Source: Herpetosiphon aurantiacus DSM 785 (GTDB lineage Bacteria > Chloroflexota > Chloroflexia > Chloroflexales > Herpetosiphonaceae). Taken from it: a stretch of DNA of 64,000 bases. A model generated the notes under the pieces. The model did not search any database and was not told the origin of the DNA. It saw only the letters and a program-made list of their open reading frames with translations. Positions 34,301 through 41,949 of the stretch are shown here, in pieces; positions within the stretch are counted from its first letter, which is position 1; every line of letters begins with the position of its first letter. Position numbers and translations under genes: made by a program. Where the stretch lies: contig CP000875.1 of NCBI GenBank assembly GCA_000018565.1, positions 5,347,199 through 5,411,198 on the forward strand, written 5' to 3'.

Positions 34301-36638
34301 TCCGTTCTCGTTGACCGATTTGGGCTTGAGTGCCGAAGAAATTGCGATGTTGAATGGCGAAACCAGTGAGCCTGCTGCCGAAGAACCAGCACCATTCTCC
34401 TTCGATAACTTTGAGCTTGAGCAACCCGCAACGGACGCTGAGCCAGAAATGACTCCGTTCTCGCTGACCGATTTGGGCTTGAGCGCCGAAGAAATTGCCA
34501 TGTTGAATGGTGAAACCAGCGAAGCGGCGGCAGAAGAACCAGCGCCATTCTCCTTCGATAATTTCGAGCTTGACCAACCCGCAACGGATGCTGAGCCAGA
34601 AATGACTCCGTTCTCGCTGACCGATTTGGGCTTGAGCGCTGAAGAAATCGCCATGTTGAATGGCGAAACCAGCGAAGCGGCGGCAGAAGAACCAGCACCA
34701 TTCTTCTTCGATAATTTCGAGCTTGAGCAACCCGCAACGGACGCTGAGCCAGAAATGACTCCGTTCTCGCTGACCGATTTGGGCTTGAGCGCCGAAGAAA
34801 TTGCGATGTTGAATGGCGATACCAGCGAAGCGGCGACCGAAGAGCCAGCACCATTCTCCTTCGATAATTTCGAGCTTGACCAACCTGCAACGGATGCTGA
34901 GCCAGAAATGACTCCGTTCTCACTGACCGATTTGGGCTTGAGCGCTGAAGAAATCGCGATGTTGAATGGCGAAACCAGCGAAGCAGCGGCGGAAGAACCA
35001 GCACCATTCTCCTTCGATAATTTCGAGCTTGACCAACCCGCAACGGATGCTGAGCCAGAAATGACTCCGTTCTCGTTGACCGATTTGGGCTTGAGCGCCG
35101 AAGAAATCGCAATGCTGAATGGTGAAACCAGCGAAGTGGCGGCGGAAGAACCAGCACCATTCTCGTTTGATAATTTCGAACTTGAGCAACCAAGTGCGGA
35201 AGCCGAGCCAGAAATGACTCCGTTCTCGCTGACCGATTTGGGCTTGAGCGCCGAAGAAATCGCGATGCTGAATGGCGAAACGAGCGAAGCGGCGGCAGAA
35301 GAACCAGCACCATTCTCCTTCGATAATTTTGAGCTTGACCAACCCGCAACGGACGCTGAGCCAGAAATGACTCCGTTCTCGTTGACCGATTTGGGCTTGA
35401 GTGCCGAAGAAATTGCCATGCTGAATGGTGAAACCAGCGAAGCGGCGGCAGAAGAACCAGCTCGATTCGCATTCGATGATTTTGAGTTTGAGCAACCAAG
35501 TGCCGAAGCTGAGCCAGAAATGACTCCGTTCTCGCTGACCGATTTGGGCTTGAGCGCCGAAGAAATTGCTGCTCTGGAAGGCACAAGCGCACCTGAACCT
35601 GAGATTGAAGCTGAAGAGCCTGATATGTCGCCCTTCACCTTTGATCAACTAGGCTTGAGCGCCGAAGAAATTGCCGCATTGGAAGGTAACGAGGCTCCAG
35701 CAGCCGAGCCAGCCAGCGAGCTAGAGCCTGATCTCACGCCATTCTCGCTAGCCGATTTGGGCTTGAGCGATGATGAAATTGCTTCATTGCAACAAGGCGA
35801 CGATGATCGGAGCTTGAAGCTGAGCGAAGAAGAATTGATGGGCATCGATTTTGCTTTGCCAAGCGCCGAGCCAGAACCAGAGCCAGTGGTCGAAGCAGCG
35901 CCAGCCGAACCCGAAATGACCCCATTCTCGTGGGAAGATTTGGGCTTGAGCGACGACGAAATTGCCATAATTGAATCGCCAGCCGAGCCAGTGGTTGAGG
36001 TTACGCCAGTTGTGGTCGTGCCAACGCCGCCTGCAATTGTCGAAACCCCACCAGCAATTAGCGCTACACCAACGCCAAAAGCTGAGCCAGAGGCTGATAA
36101 CAAACGTGCTCCGTTGTATCCAGTTTCATCACGGCCACGTGAAGAAGAACAACGCCCACGCGCACCGTTGTATAACGTCTCGCCACGCCGTGAACCAAAA
36201 CCAGCGGCTGAAACGCCAGTGGTTGAAACCTCACCCGTGGTGGCTCAAACCCCAACACCAGTAGCAGTAGCACCTGTGGCTAGCCCAACAGTTACGCCAA
36301 GCAGTGGTGGGGCCAGCGGCGATGGCCCAGACTTTAGCGAATACTACCAACAACTTGAGGCCGACCCAAACAACCATGGCTTGCGAATGGCCTTGGCGCG
36401 GATGATTAGTCAGACCGCCTCGGTTGATCAAGCCTTAAACGAATACAAACGGCTGATTAAACAAAATCAACTGATGGATCAAGTAGTTGATGATCTGCAA
36501 GATCTGATTGAGTCGCACGATGACCCAGGCTTGCTCCAACGGCTGCACCGTGCTTTAGGTGATGCCTATTCTAAGCAAGGACGCTGGCGTGAAGCGATGG
36601 ATGAGTATGGCTGGGTGCTAAATAAACCACGTCGTTAA
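31365..36638 (+). CDS. Giant TPR protein with PFSL-x-x-LGL repeat region
   Basis: 1757 residues, unrecognised as a whole. N-terminal TPRs (~1-250, e.g. AYRILGESYLNRQDLAKAVE) are followed by a charged helix (KAEKAEKERLAREAAEQAER). A strongly acidic, low-complexity region (~310-1560) has about 25 copies of the motif PFSLTDLGLSAEEIA, ten of them in a 51-residue tandem array (from ~924). A Pro/Ala/Val linker (~1560-1655) leads to a C-terminal TPR-like domain (HRALGDAYSKQGRWREAMDE). No signal peptide or membrane helix, so it is cytoplasmic. The start at 31365 has GGAGGAG; the frame is open 18 codons earlier. The Roadblock gene follows 32 bp later. A scaffold presenting many copies of one short binding motif is inferred. 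Confidence 0.85.
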   Translation: MALTTIQALYDEARSALETGKEERAIGASEHLLESFPYYLEAYRILGESYLNRQDLAKAVEAFERVLRSDPENIPVHVGLGVTYERQGNLAAAIREFEQAFEIKPDLPELRSQVLRLYTEAWGSENARILLKKAGLGRMYVRGRRFDKAIQEFNDVLADDPKRVDIAVALAEALWRNGQEAEAAEVASDILRDYPDMLKANLILGYHLLAAGDPKGRKLWQHAQQLDPSQGVAYALFDGMLPPVEAPDTKIEAFDEAAWKAKKAEKAEKERLAREAAEQAERDRLAAEQASKAPAASWLAEVEAAPVAVGVAANADDDFLRSLLFGDFGAAPASPAPTAVAIAEPEYDVDFNLDDLGLDLQPFSLDEVDDTPSNKAPTPAPEPVVAPTKPAPEPVVASNDDFELPGDLTPFSFGDWDESSIDDIPGTGADTGKLPEQLQPFSLENFDDVQPETSSKAQDDDLALPNTLKPFSLDELSFDSIDTPSEPSMPFSRDLPSFPDTDQESGGFSWQQPRSRSRSIFGAQPEPEFNQDEEDDAGIFNRMVIKKQTQTLPPLVEPVYDPADSDDEAMNFFSNDDVDLRNYDEHDLHTADTEPAITPFSLTELGLDADEIADYNAMGNLSQPQTQVDEELEIKPFSLTELGLSDDEIALLQAGEDSALPTDPTNDESGLTPFSLNEFGFDTPATNDDQGFNFDEPSITPFSLDNLGLDPEEQALYSGEFNPAPVAEPTPKVEEEPNMTPFSLTDLGLDADEIAQFEAMNQAPAAIDDDGFDGGLQPFSLDDLGFDQEPQAYEEPVRELSDSSQPFSLNDIGLSAEEIAAIEQAGQNQSDDPIFDALLGIGQQQGYVDLTDIINQFDDPESQTEEIDRIALALHDNGIQIRDGDEVINMDEEFSGDEAEAYETEEPLENFIAGDFDQPTAEVEPEMTPFSLTDLGLSAEEIAMLNGETSEAPTEEPAPFSFDNFELEQPSAEVEPEMTPFSLTDLGLSAEEIAMLNGETSEPAAEEPAPFSFDNFELEQPATDAEPEMTPFSLTDLGLSAEEIAMLNGETSEAAAEEPAPFSFDNFELDQPATDAEPEMTPFSLTDLGLSAEEIAMLNGETSEAAAEEPAPFFFDNFELEQPATDAEPEMTPFSLTDLGLSAEEIAMLNGDTSEAATEEPAPFSFDNFELDQPATDAEPEMTPFSLTDLGLSAEEIAMLNGETSEAAAEEPAPFSFDNFELDQPATDAEPEMTPFSLTDLGLSAEEIAMLNGETSEVAAEEPAPFSFDNFELEQPSAEAEPEMTPFSLTDLGLSAEEIAMLNGETSEAAAEEPAPFSFDNFELDQPATDAEPEMTPFSLTDLGLSAEEIAMLNGETSEAAAEEPARFAFDDFEFEQPSAEAEPEMTPFSLTDLGLSAEEIAALEGTSAPEPEIEAEEPDMSPFTFDQLGLSAEEIAALEGNEAPAAEPASELEPDLTPFSLADLGLSDDEIASLQQGDDDRSLKLSEEELMGIDFALPSAEPEPEPVVEAAPAEPEMTPFSWEDLGLSDDEIAIIESPAEPVVEVTPVVVVPTPPAIVETPPAISATPTPKAEPEADNKRAPLYPVSSRPREEEQRPRAPLYNVSPRREPKPAAETPVVETSPVVAQTPTPVAVAPVASPTVTPSSGGASGDGPDFSEYYQQLEADPNNHGLRMALARMISQTASVDQALNEYKRLIKQNQLMDQVVDDLQDLIESHDDPGLLQRLHRALGDAYSKQGRWREAMDEYGWVLNKPRR
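34134..35663 (+). repeat. 153-bp tandem repeat array inside the giant gene
   Basis: Ten units begin at 34134, 34287, 34440, 34593, 34746, 34899, 35052, 35205, 35358 and 35511, exactly 153 bp apart; the last degenerates after about 60 bp. Each unit encodes 51 residues, EPEMTPFSLTDLGLSAEEIA followed by a PAPFSFDNFEL half. Units 3, 6 and 8 are identical in protein. Older, diverged copies flank the array on both sides. Confidence 0.97.
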
Positions 36639-36670
36639 CGCACCAAGCAACTGAAGAAAGGCTAGACCCT

Positions 36671-37018
36671 ATGCGTCATATCGTTGAGGACTTAATTCGG
36701 GTTGAAGGGGTTATCGGCAGCCTCTTAGTGGGCCGCGATGGTTTGGTTATCGCCAGCACTTTAATCGAAGATGAAGATGCTGAAGTATTGGGCGCGATGT
36801 CGGCAGCAGTGTTCGGCGAAATTGATAAAGCGACCAAACGGATTGGGATTGGCACGTTGGTTGATGCAATTATTGATGCCAAAGATGGTTCGATTCTGTT
36901 GCTCGAAGCTCGTGATGTGATTCTGACGGTGGTAACGCAACGAATGGTTAATCTTGGTTTGGTCAAGATTGAAATGCGCCGCGCTGCCAAAAATATTAGC
37001 AAGGCCGTGCCGATTTAA
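36671..37018 (+). CDS. Roadblock/LC7-domain protein (MglB-like)
   Basis: 115 residues, one Roadblock/LC7 domain with EDLIRVEGVIGSLLVGRDG near the start and MVNLGLVKIEMRRAA at the end. Bacterial members such as MglB act on Ras-like GTPases (MglA) that control polarity and gliding. No MglA is visible in this window. AAAGG precedes the ATG, 32 bp after the giant TPR gene, with one terminator behind both, so the two form an operon. Physical association with the scaffold is inferred from that. Confidence 0.88.
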   Translation: MRHIVEDLIRVEGVIGSLLVGRDGLVIASTLIEDEDAEVLGAMSAAVFGEIDKATKRIGIGTLVDAIIDAKDGSILLLEARDVILTVVTQRMVNLGLVKIEMRRAAKNISKAVPI

Positions 37019-37038
37019 ATTTGTTCGATGTTTGATTT

Positions 37039-37071
37039 GCGAGCTACCTTGATTGGTGGCTCGCTTTTTTT
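37039..37071 (+). terminator. Terminator of the scaffold-Roadblock operon
   Basis: GCGAGCTACC and GGTGGCTCGC form a 10-bp stem (one G-U pair) with a 6-nt loop, followed by TTTTTTT, 20 bp after the stop. Confidence 0.9.
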
Positions 37072-37160
37072 ATGGCCGCTTGGCTAAATATGCTACAATG
37101 CCCACGGTCGTGTAAACGATTCTTTCTTTGATTAACGAAGCATAATGGAGGCATTTCCCT

Positions 37161-37610
37161 GTGGAAAAGTCATTGATCATCTTAAAGCCTGATGCAGTTC
37201 AACGTGGTTTAATTGGGCCAATTTTGACCCGCTTGGAAGCTCGCGGCTTGAAATTTATCGGCATCAAATTGTCGCAAGTTAGCAGCGAGTTGGCCCACAA
37301 GCACTATGGCGTACACGAAGGCAAGCCATTTTTCGCTGGCTTAGTTTCGTACATTACCTCAGGCCCAGTGCTGGTTGTTGCAGTTGAAGGCAAAGATGTG
37401 ATCGAAATTGTGCGCTCAACCGTTGGCGCAACCAATCCCGTCAAGGCTGCCCCTGGCACAATCCGTGGCGATTTTGGTGTGAACATCGGGCGCAACTTGA
37501 TCCACGCCTCAGACTCACCTGAAAATGGCGATCATGAAGTGGCCTTGTTCTTCAGCAGCGAAGAATTGATCCGCTCAGAACGCTCAGTCGATCAATGGAT
37601 TACCGAGTAA
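37161..37610 (+). CDS. ndk: Nucleoside-diphosphate kinase
   Basis: 149 residues. It transfers the gamma phosphate between NTPs and NDPs through a phosphohistidine. The catalytic His is H115 in NLIHASDSPE. Other family motifs are LIILKPDAVQRGLIG, GKPFFAGLVSYITSGPV and GATNPVKAAPGTIRGDFG. GTG start with GGAGG 10 bp upstream. It stands alone, with a strong terminator behind it. Confidence 0.97.
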   Translation: MEKSLIILKPDAVQRGLIGPILTRLEARGLKFIGIKLSQVSSELAHKHYGVHEGKPFFAGLVSYITSGPVLVVAVEGKDVIEIVRSTVGATNPVKAAPGTIRGDFGVNIGRNLIHASDSPENGDHEVALFFSSEELIRSERSVDQWITE

Positions 37611-37626
37611 TCTAGCTGGTTGATAC

Positions 37627-37660
37627 GCCTTGGGATGTACATCCCAAGGCTTTTTATTTT
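37627..37660 (+). terminator. ndk terminator
   Basis: A perfect palindrome reads GCCTTGGGATGT then its complement, 24 bp in all, followed by TTTTTATTTT. Confidence 0.9.
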
Positions 37661-37822
37661 AATTCGACCATAATTTAGATGTTTCGGGTGAAGCAGTGAT
37701 TAATCAGCATTCACCACCCTTCCGTCCCACCTCAAGGCGGGAGACGCAGGAGGGTTTTCATCCCCCTGCACCCCCTAAAGCACGATTTGCGATCGATATT
37801 AAAATCTATAGAACAGACAATC

Positions 37823-40027
37823 CTATTTAATTTCGACCCGATCAAGCTGAAAGCCCAATAAGCGCAATGGGTCGGAGGCTCGCGAACTGACCCGCGTTGC
37901 TAAATCTTCGGGGCCGCTGACAAAGGTGCTACTAGTAAATTCAATCAGCAAATCGCTGCCTTGCGGTTGGGCAGGTAAAGCAATTTCCAGCCAGTGCCAA
38001 TCGGGTTTGAGTTGATAGCTATCGATCAATTGGCCATTGAGGCTAATGCTGATGCGGGTTGGTTGCCAATCGTTGGTAAAGCCATTCAGATGTAAGCGCA
38101 GGGTTTGCGCTTGACCAGTCGCCGCTTGCGGTAAACGCAAAGCCGAGGCTTGGCTGCTCCAGCGAAAATCTGGTTGATTATGCTCGCTCTGATAAAATCC
38201 GCGCACATAGCCATAATCCAAGCCAGAGCCAAGATCGATGGTGGTGGTTGGCACAACGGTCAAATAATCCCACGCCCAAGCCAGATCATTAATAATTTCG
38301 ACATCGCGGAAATTAAAACGGGCGACTGCTGCGCTAAGTTGGCCTTGGCGTTGCAGCAAATTGCCTTCGAGCATCAAAATGCGGGCCGATTGCACCGGAT
38401 TATTTTTGGGATTAGCCTGTTGGTAGAAGGCCAAGGCTTGCTCTGGTTTAGCTTCGGCTTCGAGCAATTGGCCGTTGATCAAGGCCAAGCAGCGCCGCCC
38501 AGTATAGCCACTAACGCTAGTATTTTCGCTGCGACCCTCGGCATCAATGCGGTCGTGCAGTTGGCGAGCTGCCACTACATCGCCAGCTTGCAATAGCTCA
38601 CGAATTGCCTGGCATTGGTTGGCTTGTTGCACGCCAGCAAAGCCCAAACGCACATCTTGCCAAACGCTGCGTACCCCGACCGATTCTGGTAAATACAGAT
38701 ACGATGGCAACACAATCAGCCACAACAAGCAAGCACTAGCCCAAGCATAACGCTGCTGACGGCTGCTGGCCCAAGCTTGCGACCACTGCACGATTGCCAA
38801 GGCGGCATAGATGATCACGAAGGGAATCAGCGGTTGACGAAAACGGGCAATTGCAAAAATCAACGAGCCAACAATAATGTTATAGCCCAACCAACCAAGC
38901 ACCAAGCCTTTGCCAGCAACCGCTTGCTTGCGCCAAAACCCAAGCACCGCCAAGCCTACAAGCACTACATACAGCGTGTCGTCGAGCAACAAGCCCAAGA
39001 GATGGGGCACTGGCACGCGGCCATCAACATAGCCATCGGTCAAATGTTCAGCGCTATCAAAGCGCACTTGTAAAATATCTAATAATTCAAGCGCCGTTTT
39101 GCTGATAAAGCGCTGTGGATTTTCGCCTAGCCACTCAAACCCTTGGGCATACGCTTGATTTTGCCGTGCTGCCTGCGAGCCTTGGCAAACTAAGCCATTG
39201 CCACCACACAAAATCTCGGCTAGGCGGGTGCCATTACGGCCATCAGGCGTGGCAATTTGCGCACCGAGGGCAAAATTATACCCACCAGTCGTATCGACCA
39301 AAATTAAGCCATCGCCGTTGCTCCAACGATTGGTTGCAAAGGCTGTCCACGGCAAGACAATTACACAAACGCTGAGCGTAAAGCCAAGCACTGGTTTAAT
39401 CATGGCTTGCCAGCGTGGGCGCTGAGTGCGCCAAATTTGCCAAGCAATCCACAAGGCGGGCAACGGCAGCCATGTTAAAATGATCGCTCGGGTCAGGGCA
39501 GCAAAGCCAAAGCCTACCCCAGCCAAGAGCAAATCGCGCCAATGGCGGGTGCTAGCCCAGCGCAACAACAATAAATTCGCCGCCAAGAAGATGCTCAAAA
39601 ACAACGTTTCTGAAAGCATAAAATAGCTGAATGCAGCAAATGAATAGCCCAGCGCCATCAGCCAGCCAGCAATTAAGCTAACCCGTGCTTGGTGTTCAGT
39701 TGGAGTGAGCCGCTTGGCAATCCGCATGGTTAGCCAAACGCTCAAAACGCTGATCAAGGCTTGGCTCAGGCGGGGAGCCCACAACGCGCTATTGCCAAAA
39801 AGCTTGATATGCGCCGCCAAAAAACTAATATACAGCGGCGGGCGTGTCCAGATCCAGCTATCGAAAAACTGAAATTCGCGGCCTTGCGCTAGCCAGATAG
39901 CAGCACCCCAATATTCGCCTTCGTCACTAATCCAATCGTTATAGGGCAAAAGCCACCATGTGGCGAGGCGCAGGCCCAAAGCAACCGCCAAAATGATGCA
40001 GGTATGCAGCGTGTATCGTTTCATCAT
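37823..40027 (-). CDS. GT39/ArnT-like membrane glycosyltransferase
   Basis: 734 residues. The N-terminal ~450 residues have about 11-12 membrane helices. The first outer loop has the acidic pair WISDEGEYWGAAIWL that binds the lipid-phosphate sugar in the PMT/ArnT superfamily, with WTRPPLYISFLAAHIKLFG after it. A periplasmic tail (~470-734) has a TPR-like part (AKPEQALAFYQQANPKNN) and a beta-sandwich (LRLHLNGFTNDWQPTRISIS). It should glycosylate an envelope acceptor from polyprenyl-phosphate sugar; neither donor nor acceptor is known. No clear ribosome site; ATG at 40027 or 40024. Confidence 0.82.
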   Translation of the reverse strand: MMKRYTLHTCIILAVALGLRLATWWLLPYNDWISDEGEYWGAAIWLAQGREFQFFDSWIWTRPPLYISFLAAHIKLFGNSALWAPRLSQALISVLSVWLTMRIAKRLTPTEHQARVSLIAGWLMALGYSFAAFSYFMLSETLFLSIFLAANLLLLRWASTRHWRDLLLAGVGFGFAALTRAIILTWLPLPALWIAWQIWRTQRPRWQAMIKPVLGFTLSVCVIVLPWTAFATNRWSNGDGLILVDTTGGYNFALGAQIATPDGRNGTRLAEILCGGNGLVCQGSQAARQNQAYAQGFEWLGENPQRFISKTALELLDILQVRFDSAEHLTDGYVDGRVPVPHLLGLLLDDTLYVVLVGLAVLGFWRKQAVAGKGLVLGWLGYNIIVGSLIFAIARFRQPLIPFVIIYAALAIVQWSQAWASSRQQRYAWASACLLWLIVLPSYLYLPESVGVRSVWQDVRLGFAGVQQANQCQAIRELLQAGDVVAARQLHDRIDAEGRSENTSVSGYTGRRCLALINGQLLEAEAKPEQALAFYQQANPKNNPVQSARILMLEGNLLQRQGQLSAAVARFNFRDVEIINDLAWAWDYLTVVPTTTIDLGSGLDYGYVRGFYQSEHNQPDFRWSSQASALRLPQAATGQAQTLRLHLNGFTNDWQPTRISISLNGQLIDSYQLKPDWHWLEIALPAQPQGSDLLIEFTSSTFVSGPEDLATRVSSRASDPLRLLGFQLDRVEIK

Positions 40028-40130
40028 ATTCGCAAGATCATCGCTGATCGTTGATCACTAAAATGCATGTCAAGGCTGCAAGCGTAGACCAGATGCCCGA
40101 AATATGCAAATAGCTGCCGTAGAGGATGTT

Positions 40131-40158
40131 AACCACGAAGGACACGAAGAACACTAAG
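40131..40158. repeat. CACGAAGGACACGAAG-family copy
   Basis: AACCACGAAGGACACGAAGA followed by ACACTAAG, a single arm without a partner. It lies in the 270-bp divergent gap between the glycosyltransferase and the small acidic gene; the gap also has AT-rich DNA but nothing else clear. Confidence 0.7.
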
Positions 40159-40297
40159 TTTAGGTTTTTGGCTACAAATTCCACGAATCGTATAGCTTCA
40201 TCCCTCATAATTCATAATTCATCCTTCCAACATTCATGGCATAGGGCTTGCATAGAGCTTGGGTAGATATTCTTTTGTTTAGTTTGGAGTTGCTACG

Positions 40298-40489
40298 ATG
40301 ACCGACCCACAAGCCCAAACCACCGCTGAAGATAAGACGATTCGGCCAGATGAAAACGAGGTTGATGGTAGCCATGGCGCAACCGAAGATCAAGTTGTGC
40401 CAGTCGGTGGCCCACAGTCAGATTCTGATGCTAGCGACGGCGCAGATGAGTTGGGCATTGAACCAGCCGAAGAAATCACCCCAGGTTAG
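40298..40489 (+). CDS. Small acidic, probably disordered protein
   Basis: Not recognised. 63 residues, rich in Asp, Glu, Gln, Ser and Gly, with no hydrophobic core (VPVGGPQSDSDASDGADELG), so probably disordered. TGGAG lies 8 bp before the ATG and a terminator follows the stop, which supports a real gene. It lies 147 bp upstream of obgE but is separated by that terminator. Confidence 0.55.
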   Translation: MTDPQAQTTAEDKTIRPDENEVDGSHGATEDQVVPVGGPQSDSDASDGADELGIEPAEEITPG

Positions 40490-40517
40490 GCCAAATTATG
40501 GTATAGTTATAGCTATT

Positions 40518-40542
40518 CGGCGCTCGCGAGAGCGTCGTTTTT
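40518..40542 (+). terminator. Terminator after the small acidic gene
   Basis: CGGCGCTC and GAGCGTCG pair over 8 bp (one G-U) around a GCGA tetraloop of the GNRA class, followed by TTTTT. Confidence 0.8.
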
Positions 40543-40635
40543 GTGTCTAAACGCATTGGACAGCATGCGATTCTTCATGTATCCTGCGTTACAATCACAA
40601 TTGAATAATTAACCACACGAAGCGGGTGACTTTTT

Positions 40636-41949
40636 ATGTCTGATTTTATAGATCGTGCGCTGATTACAGTCAAAGCTGGTGATGGTGGCGATGGTATGGC
40701 CACCTTCCGCCGAGAAAAATATGTTCCGCGTGGCGGCCCCGATGGTGGCGATGGTGGCCGTGGCGGGAGTGTCTATCTTGAGGTAAGCCCCCATTTAAAT
40801 ACGCTATTGCCTTTTCGTTTTGAAACTCATTTTGAAGCCGATAAGGGCTTGAACGCTGGTCGGCAGCGCAAACGTGGCCGTACAGGCGAAGATACGTTTA
40901 TTCGTGTGCCACCTGGTACGATTGTGAGTGCCGAAATCGAAGGCGAAGTTCAAACTGTCGATTTGCTGTTTCCTGGCCAAAAATTGTTGGTAGCGCGGGG
41001 CGGCAAGGGCGGCTTGGGCAATACCCACTTTGCCACTGCCTCGAATCAAGTGCCACGGATTGCCGAGCTTGGCCAGCCTGGCGAAGAGCGTGAACTACAA
41101 CTTGAATTAAAAGTCATTGCTGATGTTGGCTTGGTCGGCTTCCCCAACGCAGGCAAATCGACCTTGCTCTCGATGGTCAGCGCTGCGCGTCCGAAAATTG
41201 CTAATTATCCATTTACCACACTTTCGCCCAATTTAGGCGTAGCCGAATTCAACGATTTTACCTTTGTGGTAGCCGATATTCCAGGTTTGATCGAAGGAGC
41301 CAGCCGTGGGGTTGGGCTAGGTCACGATTTCTTGCGCCATATCGAGCGCACTCGCATTTTGGTGCATGTGCTCGATGCTGCTGGCACTGAAGGCCGCGAT
41401 CCCTTTGAAGATTTCTTGACGATCAACGCTGAACTCAAGGCTTACTCCAGCGAATTGGCGCAACGCCCGCAACTGGTCGCCTTGAACAAAACCGATATTC
41501 CCGATGCCGAGGCTTTTGACGAATTGATGCGTCCGCAAATTATCGCTTGGGGCATTGATCCGGAAAATATCTTTCCAATTTCGGCAGCAACCAACCAAGG
41601 CCTGCAACCGTTGCAACGCCGGATTGTTGATATTCTACGTGAAATGCCCGAACGGATTACCCGCCTGCCGTACAGTGAGGAAATTCTGACCTTCCGCTTC
41701 AGCAATATCGACCCGAATGATTTCTGGCTCGAAACTGAGGAAGATGGTGTGTTACGTGTCCATGGCGAGAAAATTGAACGGCTTGTTTCAATGACGAACT
41801 TTGCCCAAAGCGAATCGCTCGAACGACTCCAACGAGTGTTGGAAGCGATGGGCGTTTCAGCAGCGTTGTTTGCTGCTGGTGTGCGCCATGGCGATCCTGT
41901 GCGGATTGAAAAAGCTGAGTTGTTATGGCAAGACGAGTCGATTGGATGA
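40636..41949 (+). CDS. obgE: Obg GTPase (CgtA)
   Basis: 437 residues. An essential GTPase bound to the 50S ribosomal subunit, linked to ribosome assembly and the stringent response. The Obg glycine-rich fold (1-158: [32 protein letters not shown]) precedes the G domain (~160-330) with GFPNAGKST, the switch threonines in [18 protein letters not shown] and NKTD, and a C-terminal OCT domain (~345-425). The overlap ATGA with the next gene couples their translation. Confidence 0.96.
   Translation: MSDFIDRALITVKAGDGGDGMATFRREKYVPRGGPDGGDGGRGGSVYLEVSPHLNTLLPFRFETHFEADKGLNAGRQRKRGRTGEDTFIRVPPGTIVSAEIEGEVQTVDLLFPGQKLLVARGGKGGLGNTHFATASNQVPRIAELGQPGEERELQLELKVIADVGLVGFPNAGKSTLLSMVSAARPKIANYPFTTLSPNLGVAEFNDFTFVVADIPGLIEGASRGVGLGHDFLRHIERTRILVHVLDAAGTEGRDPFEDFLTINAELKAYSSELAQRPQLVALNKTDIPDAEAFDELMRPQIIAWGIDPENIFPISAATNQGLQPLQRRIVDILREMPERITRLPYSEEILTFRFSNIDPNDFWLETEEDGVLRVHGEKIERLVSMTNFAQSESLERLQRVLEAMGVSAALFAAGVRHGDPVRIEKAELLWQDESIG

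Noticed and set aside
33804-35648. Long minus-strand open frames (up to 523 residues) opposite the giant TPR gene
   Set aside because: They mirror the tandem repeats of the plus-strand gene, have low-complexity translations and no ribosome sites; the repeat period keeps the antisense frames open.
34134-35663. CRISPR-like array
   Set aside because: The regular repeat is inside one reading frame, has no unique spacers and encodes protein.
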